From contig JAHWJX010000004.1 in the NCBI GenBank assembly GCA_019348195.1, positions 1 through 61,053 on the forward strand: a stretch of DNA of 61,053 bases, in the 5' to 3' direction. This document shows positions 44,973 to 55,007 of the stretch, piece after piece. This DNA comes from Pseudomonadota bacterium. Lineage in GTDB: Bacteria; Pseudomonadota; Alphaproteobacteria; Caulobacterales; Caulobacteraceae. The stretch's first letter is position 1, and each line of letters begins with the position of its first letter. A program made the position numbers and the translations under genes. The notes below the pieces were generated by a model. It was not told where the DNA came from and ran no database searches. It was given only the letters and a program-made list of their open reading frames with translations.

Positions 44973-46612
44973 GCGGCCTGACCGGGCGCGGGGGCTTGGA
45001 CGGGCGCATGAAAGGACGAGGCGAGCGCATCGATGAGCCCGGCGCGGTCGGATTTGCGCACAACGCGGGCGAAGTGGTCCGTAACCGGAACACGACCGAC
45101 CGGGAGATCGGTGAGGGCCACGCTGAGCGCGGCCGACCAGCGGCTTTCCTCCTTGAGCCGGCGCGCGAAGCCCGGGCCCGTGCCGTCCAGATCGCTCACG
45201 ACCACGTCGAAATCGGAGCCCTCCGCATGCAGCCGCCAGGCCTCGTCGGCCGAGGCCGCCGCGGTGACGTCATAGCCCGCGGCCGTCAGCAACGGGGCCA
45301 TCATGTGCCGGAAGAAGGCGTTCTCCTCGACCAGCAGCACGCGACGGAGCGGCGGGACCTGGAGCTCCGGCTCCCCCTTGCGTGTGTCGGCCAGGGCCGC
45401 CGGTCGGACCAGCGGAAGGCGAACGGTGATGGCTGTGCCCTCCCCCAAGGTGGAGCGCACAGTCACCCGGCCGCTCATCCGCTCGGCCGCCGAGCGCACA
45501 ACGTCCAGCCCCACGCCGCGACCCGAGACGGCGGTGGCCTGGGCCCGTGTGCTGAAGCCCGGGACGAAGATCAGCCGGTGCGCCTGGGCGTCGGTCATGG
45601 CCGCAGCCTCCGCAGGGGTGAGCCAGCCCCGAGCCGCCGCCGTCTCCCGAATGGCGTTTGCGTCCAGCCCGCGACCGTCATCGACGATCCGAACCGCCAG
45701 GGCGCCGTCTTCGAGCCAGGCCGAGATGTGGATCAGCCCCCGTTCGGACTTGCCCGCCGCGCGGCGCTCGTCCGGCCACTCCAGGCCGTGGTCCAGGCTG
45801 TTGCGAACCAGATGCGCCATGGAGTCCTTCAACGAGTCGACCACCTCGCGATCAACAGCGTCCGAGCCGCCGTCCAGCACCAGCTCCACCTTCTTGCCCA
45901 GCGCCTGGGAAAGGTCGCGCACGGTTCGCGGCAGGGCCCGCCAAGCCGCGCCGACCGGCTGCAGCCGTGCGCGCACCACGCCGTCCTGAAGCTCGCCCGT
46001 GATGACCGACAAACGCTGCAAGGGCGCCCGGAGCGCCCCGTCGCGCAGAGTCGGCAGCAGCTCCAGCATCTGGTCGCGAGTGCGGACCAGGTCCTCGATG
46101 CTGTCCGCCAGGCCGTCCAGCACGTCCAGGTTGACCCGGACCGACCGCTCGGGCTTGGCCGGCTCCGGTGGAGGCGCCTCCGCACTGGCCGCCCGCATGG
46201 GCGAGTGGGGCAGGCGTCGCTCTTCCCGCGGAGGCGGAGCCGCTTCGACCTGACTGAGGGCGGCGATCAACGCGCGGTGATCGTCGGCCGGCTCCACGCC
46301 CAGGAGCTCAAGGTGGCCCACAGTATCGCGAATGCGGTCCAGCGCCTGGAGCAACAGGCCCACCATCTCCGGCGTGCACGCTTCCGGGGTCTCGCGGAGT
46401 CGGGCCAGACGGCTCTCCGCCGCGTCCGCCAGCGCCTCGATACGATGCAGATGCAGAAAGCCGCTGGCGCTTTTCACCGTGTGCAGGCAGCGGAACACCG
46501 CGTCCAGCGACGCGCGCCGGGAAGGATCGGCCTCCCAGGCGACAAGCTCCGCCTCCGCCGTGGGCAGGGTGTCGGCGGTCTCGAGGAGGAAATCGTCGAG
46601 CAGGTCGTCCAT
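44969..46612 (-). CDS. CheA-like hybrid histidine kinase with a REC domain in place of the CheW-like domain
   Basis: 547 aa. Domain order: Hpt (phospho-His in CLHTVKSASGFLHLHRIEAL), linker, dimerisation helices (RVNLDVLDGLADSIEDLVRT), HATPase with N box HLVRNSLDHGLEWPDERRAA, G1 VDDGRGLDANAI and G2 GRGVGLDVVRSAAE. It then goes straight into a receiver domain (LLVEENAFFRHM, VVVSDLDGTG, ALTD, VVRKSDR). The C-terminal CheW-like P5 domain of ordinary CheA is missing, so coupling to receptor arrays is doubtful. ATG 46612 is chosen over a GTG nine codons earlier. Confidence 0.88.
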   Translation of the reverse strand: MDDLLDDFLLETADTLPTAEAELVAWEADPSRRASLDAVFRCLHTVKSASGFLHLHRIEALADAAESRLARLRETPEACTPEMVGLLLQALDRIRDTVGHLELLGVEPADDHRALIAALSQVEAAPPPREERRLPHSPMRAASAEAPPPEPAKPERSVRVNLDVLDGLADSIEDLVRTRDQMLELLPTLRDGALRAPLQRLSVITGELQDGVVRARLQPVGAAWRALPRTVRDLSQALGKKVELVLDGGSDAVDREVVDSLKDSMAHLVRNSLDHGLEWPDERRAAGKSERGLIHISAWLEDGALAVRIVDDGRGLDANAIRETAAARGWLTPAEAAAMTDAQAHRLIFVPGFSTRAQATAVSGRGVGLDVVRSAAERMSGRVTVRSTLGEGTAITVRLPLVRPAALADTRKGEPELQVPPLRRVLLVEENAFFRHMMAPLLTAAGYDVTAAASADEAWRLHAEGSDFDVVVSDLDGTGPGFARRLKEESRWSAALSVALTDLPVGRVPVTDHFARVVRKSDRAGLIDALASSFHAPVQAPAPGQAA

Positions 46613-46698
46613 GGTCCGCCAGGGGCGCAGAGGGCGCACGCACCGTGCCGCCTAAACTGCTTCGGCCAGTCTTGGGGAGATTTGGTTAAGAGTTGCTG

Positions 46699-48714
46699 TC
46701 ACTGCCCAACAACGGCCAGGGGCTCCAGCCCGGCAGGGGCCGGTTCGGACCCAGCTCCGGCCTCCCCTTCGAACTCGGCCGCCAGGGTGCTGTAGAAGTC
46801 CGAGCGGGCGGCCTGCACCGCATCGCCTTGGCCCTCCGGAAGCGGCGTCAGTTCGCGCAAGTCGCGTACGGGCAAGCCCTCGTGGGCGGCGATCATGAAC
46901 CGCCGCCAGATCAAAGCCGGCAGCTCTCCGCCGGTGACCTGGTTCATGGGACGGCCGTCGTCGTTGCCGACCCACACTCCGGCGATCCAGTCGGGGGTGA
47001 AGCCCACAAACCAGGCGTCCTTGTGGTTCTGGCTCGTGCCTGTTTTGCCCGCGGCAGGTCGACCGAACTGACCGCGCCGCCCCGTGCCCTGCTCGATCAC
47101 CCGCTGCATCATGCTCACCATCATGGCGTTCAGCGGCGGGCTGTAGACGGTCAGCTGCCCGAGTGAGGCGTGACGGTAAAGCAGGTCTCCCCGGGCCGTG
47201 GTGATCTGCTCGATCAGATACGGTCGGCTGAGCTTGCCGCCGCGCTGGAAGACCTGATAGGCGCCCGTGAGCTCCAGCAGGTTGGTCTCATAGGCCCCCA
47301 GGGCCACCGACAATCCCGGCCGCGGCGGTACGCTGGACAGGCCGAAGCGCCGCGCCAGACCCGCCACCTTCTCCCGCCCGGTGTCCGCCGCCAACTGGAT
47401 GGCGACCGTGTTCACCGAGTGGGCCAGCGCGTCCTCCACCGTGATCGCGCCGCGGTAGATGTCGCCGTAATTGGCGGGGGTCCAGCGCCCGAAGCGGACC
47501 GGCCGGTCCTGGCGGATGTCGGTCGGACGGACGTCGTCCTCCATGGCCGCCGCATAGACAAAGGGCTTGAAGGCCGACCCGGGCTGCCGCTGGGCCTGAA
47601 CCGCGCGATTGAACGGGCTCCGCCGGTGGTCGAGGCCGCCGGCCATCGCCCGGATGCCCCCGTCCGGCGCGAGCGCCACAAGCGCCGCCTGGCGCGCCCG
47701 CGCCGGCCCGCCCCAGCGTCCCATCACCGCGCGCAGGCTTCCGGCCGCCTCGGCCTGCAGCGCCGGATCCACGGTCAGCCGCACCAGCAGGTCCGGCGGC
47801 GCGGTCACGCCCGCCTGGCGGAGCCGGTCCAGCGCCTGAGCTTGGGCTAGGTCGAGCACATAGCCCATGTCGCCCTCACCCGGGGGCGACGGGGCGATCT
47901 CAGGCGGCGCGGCGCGGGCCAGCGCCTCCTGTTCGGCGGTGATCCAGCCCTCCTCGCGCATGTTGGCCAGCACCAGCCGGGAGCGGCGGATGGCGGCGTC
48001 CAGGTCGTTGGTCGGATCCAACCTCGTGGGCGCCTTGGGCAAGGAGGCCAGCAGCGCCGCTTCCGCCAGCGTCACCTCCGTCGCGCTCTTGCCGAAGAAG
48101 GTCTGTGAGGCGGCCTCTACGCCGTAGGCGTTCTCCCCGAAGAAGACGCGGTCGAGGTAGAGCGCCAGCACCTCGTCCTTGGTCAGCACCCGCTCCAGCC
48201 GCACGGCCAGCACCGCTTCCTGCATCTTCCGGCGAAAGGTCTGTTCCGGCGTCAGAAAGATGATCTTGGCCAGCTGCTGGGTGAGGGTCGAGCCGCCCTG
48301 CACCACCCCGCCCGCCTGGGCGTTGGCCTGCACCGCTCGCAGGATGGAGCGCCCGTCCACGCCGTGATGCTCGTAAAAGCGCCGATCCTCGGCGGCTAGA
48401 AAGGCCTGCGGCAGATAGGCCGGCAGCGCCCGGAGATCGACGCTGCGCCCGTGCCGCGGCCCTCGCGTGGCGATCACCCGTCCATCGTGGTCCATGAAGG
48501 TGAAGCCGGGCGGCCGGTTGAGCGACCACAGCCCAGCCCGGTCCGGCAGGGTCGGCAGCCCAACGAAGACGCTCTGGTACAGCTGCGCGGCCAGCAGCAC
48601 GGCCAGCAGCACGAAGGTCGCCCCGGCGGTGATCAGCACTCGGCCGCGCAGGCTGGTGCGGCGCGAACGCGCGTGCCGCAGGTCGGCGCGGAAGGCGGGG
48701 GGCGGCGAAGTCAC
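46699..48714 (-). CDS. Class A penicillin-binding protein (1A/1C type)
   Basis: A 671-aa peptidoglycan synthase. N-terminal TM anchor (VLITAGATFVLLAVLLAAQL), glycosyltransferase domain with FLAAEDRRFYEHHGVDGRSI and QGGSTLTQQLAK, then transpeptidase with SxxK (QPGSAFKPF, Ser nucleophile), SxN (HSVN) and KTGTS. C-terminus is Glu/Ala-rich. GTG 48714. Builds glycan strands and cross-links. Confidence 0.92.
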   Translation of the reverse strand: MTSPPPAFRADLRHARSRRTSLRGRVLITAGATFVLLAVLLAAQLYQSVFVGLPTLPDRAGLWSLNRPPGFTFMDHDGRVIATRGPRHGRSVDLRALPAYLPQAFLAAEDRRFYEHHGVDGRSILRAVQANAQAGGVVQGGSTLTQQLAKIIFLTPEQTFRRKMQEAVLAVRLERVLTKDEVLALYLDRVFFGENAYGVEAASQTFFGKSATEVTLAEAALLASLPKAPTRLDPTNDLDAAIRRSRLVLANMREEGWITAEQEALARAAPPEIAPSPPGEGDMGYVLDLAQAQALDRLRQAGVTAPPDLLVRLTVDPALQAEAAGSLRAVMGRWGGPARARQAALVALAPDGGIRAMAGGLDHRRSPFNRAVQAQRQPGSAFKPFVYAAAMEDDVRPTDIRQDRPVRFGRWTPANYGDIYRGAITVEDALAHSVNTVAIQLAADTGREKVAGLARRFGLSSVPPRPGLSVALGAYETNLLELTGAYQVFQRGGKLSRPYLIEQITTARGDLLYRHASLGQLTVYSPPLNAMMVSMMQRVIEQGTGRRGQFGRPAAGKTGTSQNHKDAWFVGFTPDWIAGVWVGNDDGRPMNQVTGGELPALIWRRFMIAAHEGLPVRDLRELTPLPEGQGDAVQAARSDFYSTLAAEFEGEAGAGSEPAPAGLEPLAVVGQ

Positions 48715-48761
48715 TTGGGCGAGCCTATCTGAACGGCCATCACAGGGTTAGACCGCCGCCT

Positions 48762-49229
48762 ATGAACGACAAGGCGCCATTCTGGGAGCGCAAGCGCCTG
48801 GAGCAGATGACCGTGGGCGAATGGGAGAGCCTGTGCGACGGCTGCGGCCTGTGCTGCCTTATCCGCTTCGAGGACGAGGAATCGGGCGAGATCATTCCGA
48901 CGCGGGTCTCCTGCCGCCTGTTCGACGGGGAGGCCTGCGGATGCAAGGACTATGCGAACCGCAAGGCCCAGGTCCCCGACTGCATCAAGCTGACCCCCTG
49001 GAACATCGAAGACCTCGAGTGGATGCCCAGGAGCTGCGCCTATCGCCGCCTGCACGAGGGCAAGCCGCTCCCTGTCTGGCACCCGCTCCTGACCGGCGAT
49101 CGCGAAAGCGTGCACGAGGCGGGCGTGAGCATCCGCGGCCAGACGATCAACGAGACATCGCTGGACGACCCCGACGACGCGCTCGACTTCACCGCCTACG
49201 ACCTGCTGGAGGATCGGAGCGAAGGCTAA
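48762..49229 (+). CDS. UPF0260/YcgN family cysteine-cluster protein
   Basis: A 155-aa protein with cysteines arranged as CDGCGLCC, then CRLFDGEACGCKDY, and DCIKLTP, the YcgN/UPF0260 pattern resembling a metal or FeS site (zinc/iron-chelating domain family). ATG 48762. Function unknown. Divergent from the PBP gene. Confidence 0.9.
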   Translation: MNDKAPFWERKRLEQMTVGEWESLCDGCGLCCLIRFEDEESGEIIPTRVSCRLFDGEACGCKDYANRKAQVPDCIKLTPWNIEDLEWMPRSCAYRRLHEGKPLPVWHPLLTGDRESVHEAGVSIRGQTINETSLDDPDDALDFTAYDLLEDRSEG

Positions 49230-49407
49230 GCGCCGCTGCCCCGTCGCCGCGCTTGAGCTTGCAGCCGCGCCGGGTTGGGCTAGCCGACGAGGGTCCAGGC
49301 CGCCAGAGCGCAGGGCGTCTCCGCCAAAATCAAGCGGTTCTGGTCGCCTGTTGCGAGGGGCAGCTCGGGAGTGTGGAGGCGCCCGCGCGCCTCAAGCATC
49401 GGCTTGG

Positions 49408-51504
49408 TTAGATCTGCCCCACCGTCTTCAGCCGCGCCTTGGGGTGGATCTCGTTCTGGCTCATCACCGTGGTCTGGCCGCGGAAACGTTCGATGATGCT
49501 GCGCACATAGGGGCGGACGCCCGGGCTGGTCAGCAGCACGGCCGCGTCGCCGTTCACCGCCGCGCGTTCGAAGCTTTCGCGCACGCCCCGGATGAACTCC
49601 TGCAGCTTGGACGGGGCCAGCGCCAGTTGCTTGTCGTCGCCCGGGCCGATCAGGGCGTCGGCGAAGGTCATTTCCCAGTCGGGCGAAAGCGTCACGATAG
49701 GCAGGGCGCCGTCGTCCCCGCGGTGTTGCCAGCAGAGCTGCTTGGCCAGGCGGGAGCGGACGTGCTCCACGATCACGCCCACGCTGGAGCTATGCGGCGC
49801 CGCCTCGCCCACGCCTTCCAGGATCACGCCGAGGTCGCGGATGGACACGCGCTCGCGCAACAGCGCCTGCAGCACCCGCTGGAAGGTCGCGGCCGTAACG
49901 ACCGACGGAATCAGGTCGTCCACCAGCTTGCGCTGCTCGTCCGGCAGTTCCTTGAGCAGCTTCTGCAGTTCCGAATAGGAGAGCAGGTCGGCCATGTTCT
50001 CCTTCAGTATCTCCGTGAGATGCGTGGTCAGCACCGTGGCCGGGTCCACCAGCGTGTAGCCCTTGAAGGTGGCCTCTTCGCGCAGGGCCTCGTCGATCCA
50101 GGTGGCGGGCAGGCCAAAGGCGGGCTCCTTGACGTGTTCGCCCGGGAAGTCGACCTGGCGTCCGCTCGGGTCCATGGCCATGAGGGCGCCCAGGCGAACC
50201 TCGCCGGCGCCCGCCTCCATTTCCTTGATCCGCAGGGCATAGCCCTGGTTGGGAAGCCGCATGTTGTCCAAGATGCGGACGGGCGGCATGACAAAGCCGA
50301 ACTCGGCCGCCAGCGTCCGGCGCAGCGCCTTGATCTGGTCGGTGAGGCGCCGGCCCTCCAGGTCGTTGATCAGGTTCAGCAGGCCGTAACCCAGCTCGAT
50401 CTTGACGTCGTCGATGGCCAGCGCCTGGGCGATCGGCTCCTCGGCGTCGGGGTCGACGGCCTCGGCCGCCTCGCTGGTCTCGATCGCCGGCTCCGGCTTG
50501 GTGCGCGTGGCCCGCCAGGCGAGATAGCCCGCACCAACGGACAAGAGTGCGAACGGGATCAGCGGCATGCCGGGCACCAGCCCAATCACGCCGGAGGCGG
50601 CCGCCACCATGCCCAAGGCCACGGGGTTCAGGGCCAGCTGCGAGTAGAGCGCCTTGTCGGCTGACCCCTCCACGCCCGATTTGGACACAAGGAAGCCTGC
50701 GGCGATGGAGATGATCAGCGCGGGCACCTGGCTGACCAGGCCGTCGCCGATGGTCAGCACCGTGTAGCTGCTGGCCGCCTCGCCCACGGGCAGCTTGTGC
50801 TGAACCACGCCGATCAGGATGCCGCCGATCAGGTTGATGGCGGTGATGAGCAGGCCCGCCACGGCGTCGCCGCGGACGAACTTGGAGGCGCCGTCCATGG
50901 CGCCGAAGAAGGTGCTCTCCTGCTCCACCTCCTTGCGGCGGAGCTTGGCGCCGGCCTCGTCCACCAGGCCGGACGATAGGTCGGCGTCGATGGCCATCTG
51001 CTTGCCGGGCATGGAGTCCAGGGCGAAGCGCGCCGCAACCTCGGCGATGCGGGTGGAGCCCTTGGTGATCACCACGAAGTTCACGATCACCAGGATCGCG
51101 AACACGATCACCCCGATCACGAAACTGCCGCCCATCATGAGCTCGCCGAAGCTCTCGATCACGGCGCCGGCCGCATGGCCGCCCTCGTGCCCGTGGCTGA
51201 GGATCAGGCGCGTCGTGGCCAGGTTCAGCCCCAGCCGGAACAGGGTCGCCACCAGCAGCACCGTCGGAAAGGCGGTGAACTCCAGCGGCTTCTTGATCAT
51301 CAGCGCCGTCATGAGGATCAGCACGGAGGCGACCAGCGACAGCGCCAGCAGCAGGTCCATCAGGAACGGCGGCATAGGCAGGATCAGCAGGGTGATGATC
51401 CCGATGACGCCGACGGCCAGGGCCACCTCGCCTTTCAGGATCCAGCCCAGCGCCGTCTTGGCGCTGGGCAGGCCCGAACCGGTTTTCAGGCCGATGTCAG
51501 CCAT
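49408..51504 (-). CDS. flhA: Flagellar biosynthesis protein FlhA
   Basis: A 698-aa export-gate subunit. Eight TM helices in the first about 330 residues, including the FHIPEP motif region (RIAEVAARFALDSMPGKQMA, DADLSSG), and a large cytoplasmic domain that receives chaperone-substrate complexes. ATG 51504 lies within the end of the small ORF upstream. The 178-nt gap to the UPF0260 gene has no ORF. Confidence 0.96.
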   Translation of the reverse strand: MADIGLKTGSGLPSAKTALGWILKGEVALAVGVIGIITLLILPMPPFLMDLLLALSLVASVLILMTALMIKKPLEFTAFPTVLLVATLFRLGLNLATTRLILSHGHEGGHAAGAVIESFGELMMGGSFVIGVIVFAILVIVNFVVITKGSTRIAEVAARFALDSMPGKQMAIDADLSSGLVDEAGAKLRRKEVEQESTFFGAMDGASKFVRGDAVAGLLITAINLIGGILIGVVQHKLPVGEAASSYTVLTIGDGLVSQVPALIISIAAGFLVSKSGVEGSADKALYSQLALNPVALGMVAAASGVIGLVPGMPLIPFALLSVGAGYLAWRATRTKPEPAIETSEAAEAVDPDAEEPIAQALAIDDVKIELGYGLLNLINDLEGRRLTDQIKALRRTLAAEFGFVMPPVRILDNMRLPNQGYALRIKEMEAGAGEVRLGALMAMDPSGRQVDFPGEHVKEPAFGLPATWIDEALREEATFKGYTLVDPATVLTTHLTEILKENMADLLSYSELQKLLKELPDEQRKLVDDLIPSVVTAATFQRVLQALLRERVSIRDLGVILEGVGEAAPHSSSVGVIVEHVRSRLAKQLCWQHRGDDGALPIVTLSPDWEMTFADALIGPGDDKQLALAPSKLQEFIRGVRESFERAAVNGDAAVLLTSPGVRPYVRSIIERFRGQTTVMSQNEIHPKARLKTVGQI

Positions 51505-51625
51505 TCAGCGCGTCCAGCGCCGCGCGGGCGGCGTTCGCGATCACGGCCTCGCGGTCGGCCGGCGAGGCGAGACCCGCCGCTCCCAGGGCCAGCAAGACCT
51601 CCCTGCGCTCCACTCGGCTCGCCAC
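51497..51625 (-). CDS. Possible small ORF between flbD and flhA
   Basis: GTG at 51625 to TGA at 51497-51499, 42 aa: basic start (ASRVERREVLLALGAAGL), then an Ala-rich amphipathic part ending NAARAALDALNG. Starts 1 nt after the flbD stop and runs 8 nt into flhA, so it fills the operon without gaps. Looks helical; no family recognised. Could also be untranslated leader for flhA. Confidence 0.4.
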   Translation of the reverse strand: MASRVERREVLLALGAAGLASPADREAVIANAARAALDALNG

Positions 51626-51626
51626 C

Positions 51627-52988
51627 TCAGGCGGCCTGGGCGGAGCTGAGACCGCTCTGCGGCGGGGGCACGGCCGCGCCGGCTTCGGCGTACTCGTTCA
51701 ACTTGTTGCGGAGGGTGCGGATGCTGATGCCCAGGATGTTGGCCGCGTGGGTGCGGTTGCCCAGGCAATGGCCCAGGGTGTCCAGGATCAGCTGCTGCTC
51801 CACCGCCGCCACCGTGCGGCCGACGAAGCCGCGGGTGACGCTTTCGGCCGCCGCCGCGGCGCGTGTGGCTAGGTCGGCCGAGGCTGTGGCGACCTCCGGC
51901 AGGAGGATGGCCTCCGGCCCGATCTCCGGGCCCGAGGCGATCAGCACCGCGCGGTGGACGGTGTTCTCCAGTTCGCGGACATTGCCCGGCCAGCTGTGCG
52001 CGAGCAGGCGCTCACGCGCGGCCGCGCTGAGCGGACGCTCCGGATAGTCGTTCGCCGCGGCGTACTTCCTGGCGAAATGCTCCGCCAAGGTGAGCACGTC
52101 CGAGGGCCGGGCTCGCAGCGGCGGCAGGGCCAGGTTCACCACGTTCAGCCGGTACAGCAGGTCTTCGCGAAACACCCCTTCGCGCACCGCCTGGACCAGG
52201 TCGCGATTGCTGGTGGCGATGACGCGAATGTTCACCGGGACCGGCTTGGACCCGCCGACGCGGTCGATGATCCGCTCCTGCAGCGCGCGAAGCAGCTTGG
52301 ACTGCAGCCGGGCGTCCATCTCGGTGATCTCGTCGAGCAGCAGGGTGCCGCCGTCCGCCTCCTCGAACTTGCCGATACGGCGGGCGTGCGCGCCGGTGAA
52401 GGCGCCCTTCTCATGCCCGAACAGCTCGCTTTCCAGGAGGTTGTCGGGGATGGCCGCGCAATTGACCGACACGAACGCCTTGTCCGCCCGCTTGGAACGG
52501 GTGTGGACGTGGCGCGCCATCACCTCCTTGCCGACGCCGCTTTCCCCGGTGATCAGCACGGAGGCGTCCGAAGGCGCGATTTGATCGGCCAGCTTGAGCA
52601 CCGACTGCATGGCCGGGTCGCGCGTGACCAGCGGCCGGTCTTCCGAGGTCACGGCGTTGAGGACCGCCGCGATCAGCTCCGCCTCCGGCGGCAGGGGAAT
52701 GAACTCCTTGGCTCCCGCCCGGATCGCCTCGGCCGCGCGGCGCGGGTCCGCGGCGATGCCGCAAGCCACCACGGGGACGGTGATCCGCTCGGCGGCGTTG
52801 GCGGCGATCAGCGCCGCGATATCCAGGTCGTAGTCGACCATCATCAAGTCGGCGCCCTGGCCGGCGCGCAGCGCCGCCGTGGCGGCGTTGGCGGACTCCA
52901 CATGGCTGACCTTGGCGCCGGCCGCGATGGCCATGCGCACGGCCGTGCCCAATTGTCCGGACAGGCGGCCGACGACCAGAAGGCGCAT
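51627..52988 (-). CDS. flbD: Flagellar sigma-54 activator FlbD
   Basis: 453 aa. Degenerate receiver-like N-terminus ([13 protein letters not shown]...), AAA+ domain with GESGVGKEV (Walker A), [13 protein letters not shown] (GAFTGA sigma-54 loop), GGTLLLDEI (Walker B), and a C-terminal Fis HTH ([20 protein letters not shown]). In Caulobacter FlbD activates class III/IV flagellar genes and represses fliF. Its position after fliN in the fliF operon is the classical one. Confidence 0.93.
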   Translation of the reverse strand: MRLLVVGRLSGQLGTAVRMAIAAGAKVSHVESANAATAALRAGQGADLMMVDYDLDIAALIAANAAERITVPVVACGIAADPRRAAEAIRAGAKEFIPLPPEAELIAAVLNAVTSEDRPLVTRDPAMQSVLKLADQIAPSDASVLITGESGVGKEVMARHVHTRSKRADKAFVSVNCAAIPDNLLESELFGHEKGAFTGAHARRIGKFEEADGGTLLLDEITEMDARLQSKLLRALQERIIDRVGGSKPVPVNIRVIATSNRDLVQAVREGVFREDLLYRLNVVNLALPPLRARPSDVLTLAEHFARKYAAANDYPERPLSAAARERLLAHSWPGNVRELENTVHRAVLIASGPEIGPEAILLPEVATASADLATRAAAAAESVTRGFVGRTVAAVEQQLILDTLGHCLGNRTHAANILGISIRTLRNKLNEYAEAGAAVPPPQSGLSSAQAA

Positions 52989-53320
52989 CAGGCGTCCTCG
53001 CTTTTGATGATTTCCGTCATGGTCACGCCCAGCCGCTCATCGACGACCACCACTTCGCCGCGGGCGACCAGGCGGTTGTTGACATAGATGTCGATGGCCT
53101 CCCCCACCTTGCGGTCGAGTTCGAGCACGCTGCCCTGCGCCAGCTTGAGGAGCTGGGCTACGCTCATGCTGGCCTTGCCCAGGACGGCCGAGATGTTCAC
53201 CGGCACGTCGAACACGGGCGCAAGATCGTGCGCCGACTTCTCGCCGCCGTCGCCGCCGAAGTCGTTGGGCAGATCTCCGCCTTCCAGTTCGTCGAGGGAC
53301 AGGCTGTCCTCCATGGACAT
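52988..53320 (-). CDS. fliN: Flagellar motor switch protein FliN
   Basis: 110 aa from ATG 53320 (a TTG at 53329 overlapping the fliH stop is possible). The C-terminal SpoA domain reads [35 protein letters not shown] and [20 protein letters not shown]. Part of the C-ring, binding FliG/FliM and FliH. Its stop abuts the flbD ATG (shared base). Confidence 0.93.
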   Translation of the reverse strand: MSMEDSLSLDELEGGDLPNDFGGDGGEKSAHDLAPVFDVPVNISAVLGKASMSVAQLLKLAQGSVLELDRKVGEAIDIYVNNRLVARGEVVVVDERLGVTMTEIIKSEDA

Positions 53321-53325
53321 GGGAC

Positions 53326-53976
53326 TCAAGCTCCTGAAGGGTTGGGTGCAGAGGGGTGAAGCGCATCGCCGTGCAGCCCTTCGGCCGCCAGCGCCGCCGC
53401 CAGGGCGTCACGCACCCGGACGGCCGCCGGCTCAGGGTCATAGGCTGCGCGGCCGTCACCCCAGTCGAAAATGAAGGCTGCCCGCGCCATGCCGGGTTCT
53501 GCCTTGACCTGGACCGCGCCGGTCAGCCCGGCCTCGTCCGCCACGCGCTCCAGGGCTTGGCGCAGCCGCTCCGGCTCTCCCGCCCCCGTGCGCACGATCA
53601 GGCGCGGCGTGGTCTCCAGTTCGCCCGTGAGCGCCCGCAGCGCCGCCTCCGCGGGAGCTTGCGGGAAGCAGTCCAGCGCGGCGTCGGCGATCGCGCGGGC
53701 GCAGACCAGCGACAGGGCCGCAGCGCCTTCCTTGTGCGTGTGAGCGACCCCCGCCAGCGCGCCCAGGGCGCCGGTGATCGCGCCCGCGATCTCGCGAAGG
53801 GCCGCCGCCTGGGCCGCCTCGGCTTTCACCACCGCCGAGCGCTCGCCCTGAGCGTAGCCCTCCGCCCGCGCGGCCTCGATCTCCTCGACCGTAAAGGCGC
53901 GCTTCTTCGGCGCCGGCGGCTCAAAGGCCACCGCGCCCTGATCGTCGAACACGGTTTCAAAGGCGAAGCGTCGCAT
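53326..53976 (-). CDS. fliH: Flagellar export ATPase regulator FliH (FlbE)
   Basis: 216 aa with the FliH pattern: an N-terminal segment, a long helical Ala/Glu-rich middle (EEIEAARAEGYAQGERSAVV) and a C-terminal domain around ALERVADEAGLTGAVQV. In Caulobacter this locus is called flbE. ATG 53976 overlaps the fliG TGA by one base; a TTG one codon upstream is possible. Confidence 0.85.
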   Translation of the reverse strand: MRRFAFETVFDDQGAVAFEPPAPKKRAFTVEEIEAARAEGYAQGERSAVVKAEAAQAAALREIAGAITGALGALAGVAHTHKEGAAALSLVCARAIADAALDCFPQAPAEAALRALTGELETTPRLIVRTGAGEPERLRQALERVADEAGLTGAVQVKAEPGMARAAFIFDWGDGRAAYDPEPAAVRVRDALAAALAAEGLHGDALHPSAPNPSGA

Positions 53977-55007
53977 CAATACACCAACTCGTCGTCGCCG
54001 CCCTGCTCGACCAGCATGATCTCGCCCTTGGCCGCCAGGTCCTTGGCGACCTGAACGACGCCCCCCTGAGCCGCGTCCACGTCCTTCAGCCGGACCGGCC
54101 CCATGCCTTCCATCTCCTCGCGGAGGATCTTGGCCGCCCGCTCGCTCATGTTTTCGAAGAACAAGGTGCGCACCTTGTCGGAAGCGCCCTTCAGCGCCAG
54201 CCCCAGCTGCTCCTTTTCCACCGTACGGATCAGGGTCTGCACGGCGCCTGCGTCCAGCTTGCCCAGGTCGTCGAAGACGAACATCAGCGCCCGGATGCGC
54301 TCGGCCGCCTCCTTGTTGCGGTCCTCCAGCGCGCTCAGGAAACGCTGTTCGGTCTGCCGGTCGAAGTTGTTGAAGATGTCGGCCATCTGCTCATGGCTGT
54401 CACGCTTAGACGTGCGGGCCAGGTTGCTCATGAACTCGGTGCGGAGGGTTTGCTCGATCTTGTCCAGGATCTCTTTCTGGACCGGCTCCATGCGCAGCAT
54501 GCGGTTCACGCACTCCAGCGCGAACTCCTCGGGCAGGCAGCCCAGCACCCGAGCCGCGTGATCCGACTTGATCTTGGAAAGCACCACCGCGACCGTTTGC
54601 GGATACTCGTTCTTGAGATAGGCGGCGAGCACGGCTTCGTTCACATTGCCCAGCTTGTCCCACATGGTCCGACCCGCGGGACCGCGGATCTCCTCCATGA
54701 GAGCGTCGACCTTGCTGTCGGGCAGAAAGGAGGCCAGCAGCCTTTGCGTCTGGTCGAAGCTGCCCAGCACGGCGCCGCCCGTGCCCACGCCGCCCACGAA
54801 CTCGACGAGCAGCGACTCGACCACATTGCTGGTCACCGTGCCCAGGTTGCTCATGGCCTGGCTGATGTCGCGGATCTCCTCGTCGTCCAGCGCCTCCCAC
54901 AGCACCCGGTGCTCCTCGCCCAGCGCCAGCAGGAGCACGGCGGCTTTTTCCGCACCGGTCAGTGCGCCGGGATCATCGACGACGGTGCGGGCGAGCGCCT
55001 TGCTCAT
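53976..55007 (-). CDS. fliG: Flagellar motor switch protein FliG
   Basis: 343 aa. N-terminal FliF-binding domain ([18 protein letters not shown]), middle domain ([12 protein letters not shown]-type [20 protein letters not shown] with LPEE), and the C-terminal torque domain with [25 protein letters not shown] and [18 protein letters not shown]. Overlaps fliF (ATGA). Confidence 0.96.
   Translation of the reverse strand: MSKALARTVVDDPGALTGAEKAAVLLLALGEEHRVLWEALDDEEIRDISQAMSNLGTVTSNVVESLLVEFVGGVGTGGAVLGSFDQTQRLLASFLPDSKVDALMEEIRGPAGRTMWDKLGNVNEAVLAAYLKNEYPQTVAVVLSKIKSDHAARVLGCLPEEFALECVNRMLRMEPVQKEILDKIEQTLRTEFMSNLARTSKRDSHEQMADIFNNFDRQTEQRFLSALEDRNKEAAERIRALMFVFDDLGKLDAGAVQTLIRTVEKEQLGLALKGASDKVRTLFFENMSERAAKILREEMEGMGPVRLKDVDAAQGGVVQVAKDLAAKGEIMLVEQGGDDELVY

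Noticed and set aside
49230-49407. Intergenic stretch between UPF0260 and flhA genes
   Set aside because: No ORF with a plausible start and no clear terminator; probably only a convergent spacer.
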